Assembly (NCBI GenBank): GCA_024036415.1
Contig: JAMWET010001218.1
Coordinates: 310,001-374,000, forward strand
DNA: 64,000 nucleotides
Source of the DNA: Prochilodus magdalenae
Lineage: Eukaryota; Chordata; Actinopteri; Characiformes; Prochilodontidae
Reading direction: 5' to 3'
Below are positions 1-13,900 of the stretch, piece after piece (positions within the stretch are counted from its first letter, which is position 1; the number at the start of each line of letters is the position of its first letter). The position numbers and the translations under genes are program-made. The notes under the pieces are model-generated. The model ran no database searches. It saw only the letters and a list, made by a program, of their open reading frames with translations, and was not told where the DNA came from.

Positions 1-332
1 TAAAGCACTAAAGGGTGTATGCAGCCCAGGGCCAATATATCAGTTCATGGGCAACAAACGTCAGACGTAAGCATATTAGGTTTTACTTTCCGCCTGCCAC
101 ATGTACATTTGGAGGTTTAAGTAATGTCCTTTTTACAACAGTACTGGTGGCAATTAACCACAATCAGTCCACTAGCCGCCTTAGTTCCCACCTAATAGTA
201 GCTCATTTAATAAGCTATACTCATAGCTTTAATAAGCTATAAGGATACTCATTTTAGTCGTGAAATAATAATGAATAGTGACACAAACTGATTATTTACC
301 AGTGTGACCTTGAAACTTGAACTGTTTTACAG

Positions 333-388
333 GCTTGTCGGTAAAGCCCCCATGTCGTTCCAAAGAAAAGAGGACTATCCACTCTTGG
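333..388 (+). CDS. adcy10: adcy10 exon (linker before the NTPase module)
   Basis: Acceptor TTTTACAG precedes it and donor GTGAGT follows. It ends in phase 1, so its last G joins the next exon to give LLGRQKELD, equivalent to the LGREKEID segment of mammalian sAC. This is the first adcy10 exon in the window. Bases 1-332 are intron with nothing recognisable in them. Confidence 0.75.
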
Positions 389-3292
389 GTGAGTGAAACA
401 CTGTTTTAATACATTGGTTTTGTAAACAGTTGACATTTAGTAACACAATTACTATTAAACTTATTATTCCATTTTTATAAATGACACCATTTGTTCCATT
501 AGGGCGTCAGAAGGAATTGGACGTTTATTTTAAAGGTTTGAAGGATTTCCTTGAAGCGAGGAGCTCTGTTGCTAATGTGTACAGTAAGGTAATCATTTTT
601 GAAGGACCCACTGGCTATGGAAAGAGCCACCTGCTGGCAGAAATAGTTCACAGAGCCTCAAAGGAGCAAGTTAGGTTTGTATTCCAGTCAATCCCCTAAC
701 TCTTTAAGCCTACTATAATTACAGGATTATTGTGTGTGAACTATTTAAAATTTGATGGTAAACTTTTAGATAGCATGGTAGCTGTTGCATTATGATTAGA
801 CAGGCAGGCTAGCTCCCTCATACTAATGCTTTGCACTTCAGGGTAATGCCCTTTGAACTGACAAAGCTAGACATCAAGCAATCAAATTACACGCTTCAAA
901 CTCTGCTGGCTCTGCTGCTTGAGATTCAGGACTGTAAAGGCTATGCTGAGCGAGAAAGGATCATCCTTTCAAAGATCCATCATCCTGAACTCAGAGAAAA
1001 TGTCTGCTTTCTGAATGACATCCTTCAAGTCAAGGTGGGTACAGTTCAGTCACCAATTGTGAAGGCTCTTAACCATAAAGCCCCTAATATAAGTATTTTA
1101 ATGTGCTGCATTTTGGCTGCATATTTGGTTTTGGGAATCACCAAAAACACCATGATACAATATTGTCATAATGCTTCAGTGATGATACAACTTTATTTAT
1201 TTATTAATTATTTTTATAGATGAATACAGTGGTAACATATACTGTGATATATTGTGACTTTTTTTCAGCTACAAATTATATAATTTTCTTATTAAGTTTG
1301 TTCATCTAATTTTTTTCATCATTTTGTTGCAGGAAATAGGATTAAAACTGATTTATTATTCTGGTGCCACAAAGATTAATTTGTATTTGCAATTTAAGTA
1401 ATATAGTTACTGATAGATACTAACATGAATATTTTTTCAGATTCTTGGTGTCCTTCTATATCAATATCATGTTGCCATAACAAATATCACAGTAAAAAGA
1501 TTCAAAAAGTTAAAAAGACATATGGTGTATCAAATTTCCCTCCACCCTAATAGTTTTTTTTTCTTCTTTTGGCAGTTTCCAGTTTCACCCACAGTGTCAC
1601 TTATGGATAGTCAATCTAAGGCCAGCGAGATGAGAAAGTACTTTCTGCAGCTGTTTTGCAAGGTCAGCTCACGAAAGGCCTTACATGACAGTAAAGTTTT
1701 ATGTTAAATGTACGTCTTTAACATGGAAACAGATATACATCTGAGCACTGCAAAGGTTTAATGTTAATAGGAAACTTTTTTTTTTCCCATCTGACATGGA
1801 ACTTATGTAACTGTGTATACCTGGGTAACTTACAACAGCCCACACAAATGACCACAAAAACTTCTATGGCCAGATGATTATACCATCTAGATTGTATAGA
1901 TCCTCCTAACGCTGGATGTCATACAGAGAGCTGTAAGCTGTAAATGGGGTTGTGGCTTACGCAACAAGTGTGGATATTGGATCACAGTGTATAGTCTCCA
2001 AATTACAGTGTACATTGTTGGGTTTCAAAGGCTCAGTTAAAAATACTTATGAGCAAATAGCACAGATCGGTAGTCATTCGTGTACATGCGCATACTCACT
2101 GTTATATTCTCTTTGTTACAGTTTATGCTTTCCCAGTTTTTTTCAGTCTGATTGGGACCACTTCACTTTCAAATGGTCCAACCTCAGGATTTTTCCTTTT
2201 AAAAGACCCTTTTAACCATTTAAGTTATGGACTCTTATACCACCATTTTAATGAAATAGCCCAATAATGAAAAATCATTAATGTATCTGCGCTGTGATGA
2301 GTTATGGAGGGGTTAAAAACACATGAAATCTTCTGTCTCTCGGCTACAGTTAGATTATAGAAATGTGCTGTTGTGTCTCATTGTCAGCTGGTGGAGGAGG
2401 AGCCATGTGTGTTTGTGATAGACCAGGCTCACTTTGTGGACGAGACATCATGGAGCTTTCTGCTGGAGGTGTGTCAGCAGGCCTCTCTGCTGATATTCAT
2501 GGCTCTGCAGCCTCAAGCCAACCTCAGCGGACATGTCCCCATCATTCGCTTGCCTCACGCCATCTACTTTAAACTGCCAGTCTTGGACCCATCTGTTATC
2601 ATCCAGCTTGCCTGTCAGGCACTCAATGTGGTCCACATTACAAATGAACTTAAACTGTAAGTACTGAAAGAGGGGAAAACACTGAAATGAAAAAAGGAGC
2701 AAGAACAAAGTTGAGATGAGATTAAAAGTTATTGCAGGGTTTGACAAAATTTTATAAATGAGTAACAAAGTCGCCCAGTGTCTCTTACTAATACCTGTGA
2801 TGTAGAGACTGCCTGTTTATATGGTTGACTTCAAAAGATCTCTGTGACTCATGCAGGTAGATCACAACCTTTTGAGAAACTCACGTATAACCTGCTTCAA
2901 AAATCTAAGTCTGGAGACTCTAGATACTTCTTTGGTTAATATTGACCAAGCTGGAAAGGTGGTGTGAAATACATAGGGGGTGTCATGGATTGATTGATTC
3001 CTTAAACACTGAAGCCTTTATGTAATGGATTGCATTTTACATTTAATTTTTCTTGTTTCATGTTCCTTTGAAACATTGATTTGTTTGGAGTCATGTGAAA
3101 ACCTAGTACAGATTAGATGAAAACAAAAAAAAAGATTGCGTTAGCAACCTAGGTGAATTCTTCTTTAAATGATGTTCCTACTAAATCCCCTTATCATCGC
3201 TGCATTAACTGTTGCAGTGCTGCATTTTACACTGAACTACAGTGTAAAATTGTAAATACACCTGTGTCTGTGTGTGTCTGTGTGTGTGTCTG

Positions 3293-3385
<93 letters not shown>

Positions 3386-6300
3386 GCAGATTCCTAGTGG
3401 AGAGGAGTCACGGTGTACCATATTACTGTGAAGAGATACTTAAGAGCCTCTATCTGGGTGGCATGATACAAATTGAGGCCTTAGAAGAGCAGGAACCTGA
3501 AGATAAGACCTCTCCTAAACCGTGTTGCTCCAAATCCAGCCAAGTGTGGCAGGAGGAGGAGGTTCAGGAGGACAGCACTTTCAGTACGTCACTGTCGTGA
3601 CATTTCTACCTGTGCAATCACTGTTGACTCCTGGTTTTTATAGAATATTACGGGAAAAAGAGAAGGAGGATGTAGAAGCTTCTCTGAATGCGCATAATAA
3701 TTTATGTATTTTTACAAATATGTGTTCACTTAAGGTCAGCAAATATCTTCTATTGTGAAAGCAAGGAAAATCCTGTTTCTGGACAGATCACCCAATGAAC
3801 CGTCTTTTGTGTGCTTAGTGAGGAAGTCAACAAAATTTACAGAGGTTCCAATCCCACTCACTTTGAAAGGTATACACTAATATACACATATAAACTGCCT
3901 TAGTCTAACTATGCTGACTAAATCTTAGCCTAGGTCTTGCCATCTAATACGAACCTAATGATCTGTGTTGTTTGAAATGTCTTCGGTCCATAGGCTGACA
4001 TAGATGCATCTTTTGGTAGTCTGAAAGTTCCTTGTGTACTGAAAAATGCCTTTAATTCATTTACTGTGCTCAGACATGTACATGATTTTCCGACAAAAAA
4101 ATTTATTATGTCACATCACAATTTTGTATTTTAGTTTATTTAACTTTGGCAATAACTGCTGGTACGGTTACAAGTACTGCATGGATATGTTCAGATCCAG
4201 TCCAAATTAGTTTCCTACAGCTCCAGATTTCTAGCTAGCTTGTTCTGACATTAATATATTACAGCGAGTAAGTAAGAATATGCTGACTTGACTGAGAAAA
4301 AACTTCATCTCCTTTAGACAGAGTCTGAGACCTTTTTTAAATTTGGCATACTCTGCTGTCGGAGTATGAAAACATTTTTAATCTGTAATATTTCATTATC
4401 TTATAGTGTCATGTAGTATTATTATGGTGTCTATATTTTGGTATATAATTACTTATTCATTATGTTTATAAAAATGGAAAAATAGAACAAAATGGACCAG
4501 AATAGAATATGCAGTGATACTATTACAACTAGTCCTATTAATCATAGTAGTAATAATATTATTTGTAAAAATGATTTTAAATATTTAGTAACAACTATAA
4601 CAACAATAAATTATACACTGACAAATTATACACTGACAATCAACTGATTAAGGTAAAACATACATAAAGGTGTTCTTATACTTGTACTTTTTCTTATATT
4701 TGAATAGTCAAAATAATATTCAGTGGTATAGTTGAGAAGGAAGTTCTAGTTGCAGTTTTAATGTCCTTATTCCTTTATAATATGCCATAACATTTAGTGT
4801 TACAAGAACAGCTTCTGCTAATTATTTTGTGTTACATGCAGGAATGGCTCTAGCCCACTTGGACCAATTACAGCCAACCGAGCAGATGCTAGTGAAGTGT
4901 GCTGCCATAATTGGCCACACCTTTTCTACCCAGATGCTCCTGGACATTCTGCCTGATGTGACTCTGCAGAAGCTCAGCGTGTCCCTGGAATTGCTCTTCA
5001 AATGTGGCTTGTTTGAGTGTGCCTTCAGACACACGAATCTTTCACTGCCCTTCAGCAAAGAGGCAGAGTGTTGCAACAGTCTCAGCTGCTTCTGTGCAGG
5101 CAATCAGCACATCAGCAACATAGATCAGAGTTCTTGAGTTGAAGATTAGTGTCTGAGATTTAAGGATGCCCTGAAAAGAACACAATAGCATAGAAACACA
5201 TCTGCACTTTAAAGTTAAAAAACAATACAACCCCAATTTCAAAGAAAGTGTAAAATCTGTGTAAATTTTAAATACTGTAAATGAAAATGATTAACCAAAT
5301 TAGGACTTTAGCAGAAACACACATCACCAAAAATGTTGTCCCATTCTTATTTGATAAAGGATTCTAGCTGGCTCAACAGCCCTGAGACTTCTTTGCCAGT
5401 TTTTGTATTACATGCTGTTGTGATGGATGCAGTATGTAGTTTAGCATTGTCTTGCTGAAATATGCAAGGCTTTCACTAAAAGAGACGTTGTCTAAATCCT
5501 CTATATGCTGTTCAGCATTGATAGAGCCAAAGCCATAAACACTAATGCAACCCCATACCATCAGAGATGCAGGGTTTTGAACTGAGTGCTGATACAAAGC
5601 TGAATGGTCCCTCTCCTTTTGCGTCTGCAGCACATATAGTCTGTGGCTTCCAAAAAGTATTTCAAATTTTGATGTATCTGACCACAGAACAATTTTCCAT
5701 TTTGCCTCAGTCCAGTTAAACTGTGTTGACAGACAATGATTTCTGGAAGTGTTCCTGAGCCTATACAGTGATTTACAGTACAAAATCACACCTGTTTGAT
5801 TAGTTAATATGAGCAAATAATTTTCACAAAGTAGGAAAAATGTCTTCTTTACGACATCTGATATGTGTTCTCTGTTCTACTGTGAATAAAATATGAGCCT
5901 ATGAGATTTGCAAATCATTGCATTCTATGCTTTATTTGCATTTAGTTCACACAGCATTCCAACTTATTTGGAATTGGGGTTATATTTTATTTTACTTTTT
6001 ATTTTAAAAATCTTAATATCTTTTATTCATGTAAGAAATGCTTGGCTTCAAATGACTGAAATAGTTTAGGATGTAGTAATTTTTACTACATATTTAATAT
6101 GTACTAGGGATGATAGGATCCTCAAACATGAGGCCACATTTTGAAAACATGAAAACAGGCCAGAAAAAATGACTGTGAATATGTCCTTAGTTTAAAAACT
6201 AAACCAGACTACCACAATAGCACAACATCCACGCTTTATCATGTCAGCAGAGAGCATTCAATTTACACAGACACACCTACTCCCTTCACAAAAAGGTATA

Positions 6301-9300
6301 AAATAGCGACATCTGATTTAATGTGTGGCTAATTTTACAAAGCTGATAATTACAGTACTCATTTAATTTTAAAATCTTCACTCCTGTAGTTTATCTGTAA
6401 TGTCTGTCGATTAAGACTCTGTGACAGTGTATTAAAAGTGGCAATTGCCAAGGCAATGGGCGTGAAATAGCCTGAAAAAAAGGATTAAAGTTTGATTAGT
6501 TGTTAATTAAGCCAATACTGATTAATTAAAATATGCCTTACCATAGGCTCTCTATCACCCTCATTCTCTTTCTTTCTTTTGCAGATGTGGTCAGGCTGGC
6601 CTCAGTGGGAGGTGTGTGGAAGTGCCAAGTGATGTGTTTCTGCACACCGCTAGTGAAGGAAGCAGCATATGAACTATGGCTGAAGGAACAGAAGAAAGAG
6701 ATCCACTCTAAGTGTGCCAACTACCTGCAGCAACAGGTCTGCTACTGCCAGGAATGTGGCAGAGAGGAGTTCATATGTGGACATAAGGCAGCCTTAGACG
6801 GCATCACCACTGACAGCAATGGTGATCTTGTACAAGAGTCGTGTAAGAGAGTAAAGCTCAACTCAAACTCCCTACAGAGAGATCACATACCTTAAACACA
6901 TGGAATCACAACACATGGAAACACAGACAATCTAATACCACCTATCAGTGTCTTGTCTTCATTTGTCTTGTCTTTTTTTGCCTTTGCAGACAGTGTCTAT
7001 TTAAATCTTGTGCGCCCAATGGATGAAGATGGGTAAAGTTGCAATGTAGCACATGTTAATGAATAGACAGAGACATCTATGACTGTAAAGAGTAAAGTTG
7101 CATTGTCATAATTAGAGAGTAACTTTAGATGGTCTATCTTCATGTATCTGTGAGCAGGAGTGATGAGCAAAACTTTTTGACCATGGTGGACTCAGTGGTG
7201 GCGGAAAAACGTGCCAGTATAGACTCCAAGCGCAGATGCAATTGCGCTGAGCTGGTTGAGCATGTGCTTATTCCCTTAACCAGGCACTTGATGGGTGTTG
7301 GGGATGTGCCTAGGGCATTCTACTACCTACTGGAGTCTGCTGCCGCTTGTGTATACCTCTCTAACTACCTAAAGGTATGTATGTCAGTGTGTTTTATACT
7401 GCACTGTGATTTTTCTAGCTTTAAGGTGCTTGTGTGATTTTACCTGCTTCATATGAATAATAATGATATCAAATTGAATTTCACTATGTTTCAATTTAAG
7501 TTTTGGTACAATTGAGATTACATGCGGGTGCTCAAATTCAACTCAAGAAACCACACGCTATATACAAAGATATCCTGACACCCCATTTCATTTGTAAATT
7601 CAGCAACTTGAAAGTTTGAGAAATTTGGAAAGATTATGATGAATGTAAGTATATAAACAATTTGTAGACTGCTGTGCTTCAGACAACAACCCTCCGTTCT
7701 TAAAACCACCCCAGAAAGATAACCTTGATGATGACCACCATGTTATAAGAGTATTAAATGTTAAAAGTTAAAAACTTGGTGAAGGATGTCTTCCAGAAGA
7801 TGCGATCTAAAAACTCTGACTCTAAAAAATTTAACTGACTAATAATTAACTTAGGCTTTACAGGGTGACTCACAGTATTGTAAGGGCACCATATTTTAGC
7901 ATTTTATTATTTTCTTTTAACTCAGTAATGCAACCTCTTGTAAAATTATTATATTATTATAAATATTGCTGCTTTAATGTGCACTCACTGCTCATACATG
8001 CAGCTTCTATAATCTATAAAAAAAGCATGGCCAGTTTAATGGGAAGATCTGGAGAAGGCATAGTTATGCCTAAGGTTGGCATGCCCAATGTAAAGGGGAA
8101 AAAAGGCCAAAGCCCCCAGGATTGGGCAGTGTAGTAGTGGAACTGCATTCTCTTTAACATCAGTGTCTGGCCTCACTAATATCTACAGGCTGAATGCATT
8201 CTGCATGTAATGTGAAGCCTTTCTAAAGAGCACAGACAGAGCACTTTTTTTTTTTCATATATCTTAAAAAAGAAAGTTGGTGGGTAGGTTTAGTTTAGTT
8301 AATTTATTAATATTATCCTTAAATGTTTTAATATTTTTTTTATACTATAGACATAACTGTAAGGAAAATCTTATCTGTTGCAGGCACTGTCCTGTCTGAA
8401 TGAGGCCAAAATCATTCTGAAGAATTTGAAGGCTGGGATGCCTGCATTTGAGACTGCAGATCCAAAAGTGAAGGTTAAAATCTGCAAATTTGAGGCAGCC
8501 TGTGTGTTTCGTCTTACAGGAGAGGTATGTAAATGCTCATATAGCGTTTCATACTATAGTGAAGTCTATATATTTATCTTAAGATACTGAAAGTTAGCAA
8601 TAGAATAAGGAGTTGTGACATCAATGCTGAAATCATGCAAAAATAGTAACTGATGAACTTTTGGATATCTTTCTGTTCATTGTTCTCTCAGATACTCTTT
8701 AACACTGGACAGATTCTAGAGGCAGAGGAGGAGTTTCTGAAAGCCTTGAGGCTCCTCAACAGCAGATTCCCTAGAAACCATGTTGCCCTATCCATGAAGT
8801 ACATTTTAGAGAAGATGAAGACTCTGCACTACAGATCCCAAGACATTAAGATCTCTCAGTAAGGATCTAGATTCCAGTCTCACATAAGCAGACATGCTGT
8901 CTGATAGCATAAATATAAAAAATGTTGACAATATGTTACAACAGCAAACAAAGTTGAAGGTAATTATAATTTTTAAGTAAATGAACCAGATATCTGTTTC
9001 CAGAGTCTGGAATAAGCACAGGTGACAGCAGATTGAGCACAGAGTGCATTTCGCTCATCAAGGTCTCCTATATGAAGCACAGATCATATTTCTTACTGTT
9101 TAAAGATAACATTGTTCATGAAACAGCAGTTGGCTGTTATACACTTCATATTTTGTAATGAAAACATTGACATTTAAAGTAGAGCTGAAAATTATAATAC
9201 GCCAATTACATTCTGCTTCATTTACAAATTGTGCTTTGTGAGTAACTATGCAGAACGTGACAGGAACAGCTATAAGTATATTAAAACATTCAAATGTGCA

Positions 9301-10921
9301 TTTTTTACTTAATTCAACATAACTTTAAATTATATTAGAGTTTTAGAGCTAGCTAGTATATGTGCTTATTCTAAATATCATAGTTTTAATTGAAACTCAT
9401 ATCATGAGTTTACGTCATGAAGCTGGGTTTGGTTACAGCTGGAGACCAAAACTGTGCCCAGCAGAGATTCCTATTTTCAACTTGTAGCAGTAAAGGCTTG
9501 CATGACCTTCATATCCTTTTGTCTACTTCTGTGTAATTCTTTTGTCAGACAGAAATGCACAAAACTCTAATGACCACTCTAAGTGTTGAACCAGCCCAAA
9601 GTACCGTTTTCAGGAACCCTGAAACCATCAGAGAATGAGTTGTCTGAATGTATTTTGCATTGTGCTGGTAATACGAAGTTTTTAGAAATTCTGGCTGGTG
9701 AGGCCTTCAAACCCACCTTTTTCAAATCCTCAGATTTTTTAATGCTTGTGTCAGAAAATTACGAATTATAGCATGCTTAATTTTTAATAGAGTATTAATC
9801 GATTAGTATTAATAAGTGTAAAAATACAAACTGGGTCATTGTCATACAGGAAAAAACAACAGTTAAATATATGATGTAATATACAAATCAGGGCTCAGAA
9901 ACATCTTACGGTTTGCAATATTAAAAATATTTGACTGTTTCCATTTTCAAATACCAGCAACATAACATTTTTAAATGGGTTACAACAAAATGGAAAAAAA
10001 AAAAATCTGTCTCTGTGCAGGCATAAAATAGTACAGCAGAATTGAAAAGATGTAAGACCCAGCAGTCATGTTTGTAATAAAAATCATGGTCACATACACA
10101 CACAGGCTGGGTACTTTTAGTTTTTTTTTGTTTGTTTGTTTTTGTTTGTTTTTTCAAATCATTAAACTGGTCCAACACATACATTAGCTATGAATAAGCA
10201 CACAATCATTTACTGGTTGTTTAAAGTAAGTCCATATTCAATATTAAACATTGTCAACGTAAGTAACAAGTGTCCCTTTTATAAACCATATACATGTTAT
10301 CTAAAGGCTAAAGGCTTTTTCACATCATGACCGTTATGTATAGAAAATACTGATAAGATTTAGAGCTACTTGTTGTTTTTATAAATAAAAATTGAATACA
10401 AGTGATATGAAAGTCAAAAATAGAGACAATACAGACAAAATAAGAAAGGTTAAAAAAAATGTTTTGTTAATTGTTCAATTTATTGTTCAATTTTGCCAGT
10501 TTTGAATTGATGTGTTTATACATATGCTCATGTAGCCCTGCACACACCTCTGCTCTTTCAAGAATAAAAGATATTCTATAATACATTCATGCTGGAGTGT
10601 CTCCCACTTGTGCTCATATGTTTTAATATGTTGTGTGTGTATATGTATGTTAAGGAAGAGAGACTTAGCCTTTCTGCAGGAGCGTATCTACTGCTTGTCC
10701 TACCTGTGGCAGATCAACTGCATGCGGCTGCTGCCCATGAGAGCCTTATTGGCCATTACCATGGAGGCCAACCTTGCCACCTCTACTGCTGAGAAGTTCA
10801 AGGTCAGATTCTGTTCTGCATATATTACTTTAGAATATATGCAGAATATATGATTTTTTTTTTTTGGTTTATTTTTGTAAAGCGTCCTTGGGTTTGTGAA
10901 AGGCGCTATATAAGTGTAACC

Positions 10922-10959
<38 letters not shown>

Positions 10960-13900
10960 GAAAGTTAAAAATATAAATTGACTTTACTTTTGTTCTGTGT
11001 AAAGGTGTGTATTTATTTTCACCTTGACAAACAATAAAACATGTAATTTGTTCAGTTATTCAGAGTAAGGCAGTGAGATCAGAAAGTGTCTGATTTGTGT
11101 GTTGACATCTTAAGAAGTAGGTTTACCTTGTTGTGTCACCCTGTCTATCCGGTTGTCTTTTCCTTGGTGTCAAGCAGGTGCTCTTCTCAGCTGTAGACCA
11201 TTTCCACTACAGTCAGATGGTGGGTGATGTGGTTGAGTGCAGCCGCTATGAATGTCTCCTGTTCAGGCAGTTGGCTGAACAGCCAAGCTGCAACAAGGAA
11301 CTTGAGCTGATCTTCTACTTCACACGCACTGTTGCCATCGTCAGACTGTGCACAGGGAACCTGGAGCAGTCTGTCCAATACAGTGAGCATAAAAAAAATT
11401 ATGGTTCAGTGATATATAAAATGTCTTATCCCGGTTTCCAGTCAGTCAAGACTTGCTGACTTACTTCATAAAAAAGCATAAAAGAACTGAAACAATATAT
11501 ATTTTTATATGTATTAAACAATTTAAGCTACTGCTTTTTCAGCTTGTCTGTATGTGTTTGACAGCTGTTCAAGCTCAGCAGGTCATCCAAGTGCTAAACA
11601 GACCTCATCTGGACATGGGGGCTATTGCAGTGTTGTACATGCCTCTGCTTCTCACCAACAGGTATGTGAGTGTATCTGTATTTTGTGTGATCTTAGTTTG
11701 TTTATTAAAAAAAAATAGTGCAGAAAATGTCTACTCGTTATTTATGTGTTTGCATATGTGTGATGTGTACAGATATAAGGAGTGTGTGCAGCTGATTCAG
11801 AGTCTGGAGCATCTGGGGACCATCAGCGTAGCTAAGGGCTGGTTCTATGCTGCCTGTTTTGACTTTTTGCTCTATGCTGGTATGCTGTGTGCTGTAATAA
11901 GCAGATCACTCATGCTCATACTTTCCGAGGTGAATCTTTAGTGGTGATTACAGAAGAAAAGGAAATGTCCATACATAGCCTGTGTACTGTGCAAAGGTCA
12001 GAGACTAGCCTTTTTTAATCTAATTTCCAGTCAAAGCAGCCATTAAGATAATCCAGTTACATTATGGACTGGAAGTCCTAGGAAAATAAGTAAAAAGCAG
12101 CCCTCTGTCACTGATGCACACTCCTTCACTGACTCGCTCTCCCTCACTGATTCACCCTCCATCTAACTCGTACGGAAAGCCTTGCAAGATTCACCACAAA
12201 CCAAACGTGTTTTCTTTATGTTACAACATAAAATATTGTGTTTCAGACATTAATGTAAATAAATACCTGTACCTGTACGAAACTACAAAAAATCAGCAGC
12301 TGATTAAACATTACCTTATTTGTGCATGTGCGAGCAGTTTGCCGTGCAATCCACAAATGCAAGTTAAAGCTGTATCATGCAGAGAAGAAGCCATACACCA
12401 ACACAATCCAGAAATCCCGCCGTCTTCTCTGCTAATTTAAAAAGGCAAAATGGAAAACTGTTCAGTGGTCAGATTAATCAAAAATTTGAAATTCTTTCTG
12501 GAAGCCACAGATGCTGTGTACTCAGGACTCAAGAGGACAGGGACCATCCAGCTTGTTATCAGCGCACAGTTCAAAAGCTTGCATTAGTTCTTATGGAGTG
12601 GGCAGCTTAGAGTATTATTGCTGAACAGTATAAGGCACTATCAAAGCTGAACAGCATATAGAAGTTTTAGGACAACATGCTCCGATCCAGACAATGTCTT
12701 TTTCAGGGAAGGCCTTGTATATGTCAACAAGACAATGCTAACATACTGCATCCATCACAATAGAATGAGAAAAGGGAATTGGTTTAAAAAAAGCATGTCA
12801 TACAAGAAGCTTTGGTCATGATAAGTGAAAAATGCAAAACACCTCTGGCCTTTTACAGGTGAAAAAATTATCTTCAGATTTGTCTGCTAAAAAGGAATGG
12901 AAACTTTACCTACCTTTATATTTATATATATCCTGTTTTGTACTGTAATTTGTACTGTTAATCTTGTTACAGAACCTCAAATATGCTCTGGTGCGTGGAT
13001 GTGTTTCAGGGTTTGCTTTCAGGCCATTTGAGGAGTGTCTGACCTTCGTGGAGGAGTGCCAGTCAGATCCTAACCTTGTGGCTGACAAGAGCCTGATGAT
13101 AAATCTGTACTCTGCAACTGCTCTGTGGTTAGAACTCACAAATTTGATTTACACTTGATTTACACAAACTTGCTTACATATGAACTAACCAGATAGTTTT
13201 CAGAACTAGCCTTCAAGAGAAATACCTGCTAGTGTTTCATTCTAAAGTGAAATATCTTATAGAAGTGCTAATTATTATATAATGATAAATCGAGGTGTGT
13301 GCGGGGGGGTTTCAGGTATGCACGGCTGGGTGTTTGGAAAAAGGTTACACTCTTCTTCAGGAAAGCACATGATGTCTATATTGAGATTCCAGCTTCCATT
13401 CACTCCCACCGTGGAGAAGTCATGTTCCTGGAGTGCAGTGTCCTGCTTTTGAGGAAGGCCTTGAGTGGACAAGACAAAGACAAAGACGCAAAGACAATCT
13501 ACAACAAAACAATTAAGGTGTCTTAATCTGTAATTTAAATTATATAAAGTGGGCACATACCTCTAGCAGAGTGTTAGTAACTGGATATATTTCCTGGAGT
13601 AAGCAATAATAATAATGATAATAATAATTGTACATAAAAGTGATATTCACTAATAAACTTGGGTGATTTGGTCAGAAGCAGTTGCTAATGACTAATCCAC
13701 TGTGAACCATTCATTTCATTTTTTGTGCAATAGGGTCTCCATCATGGAGAAGTGCTATTTCACAATTCAATTTATTTTGAAGCAAATAAATATGAATAAA
13801 GTAAAGTAATAAATGCTTTCATTGTGACACAGGATTGGACACCATTTCTAATTCAAATGTTTTTAGTATGAGTACTAGCAGAGTACTGTTTACATTTTTT

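Noticed and set aside
3153..3431. Cys/Val-rich frames across the TG tract
   Set aside because: Pure translation of a dinucleotide repeat. The same applies to frames at 49.05-49.27, 53.89-54.35, 50.75-51.10 and 57.82-58.02 kb.
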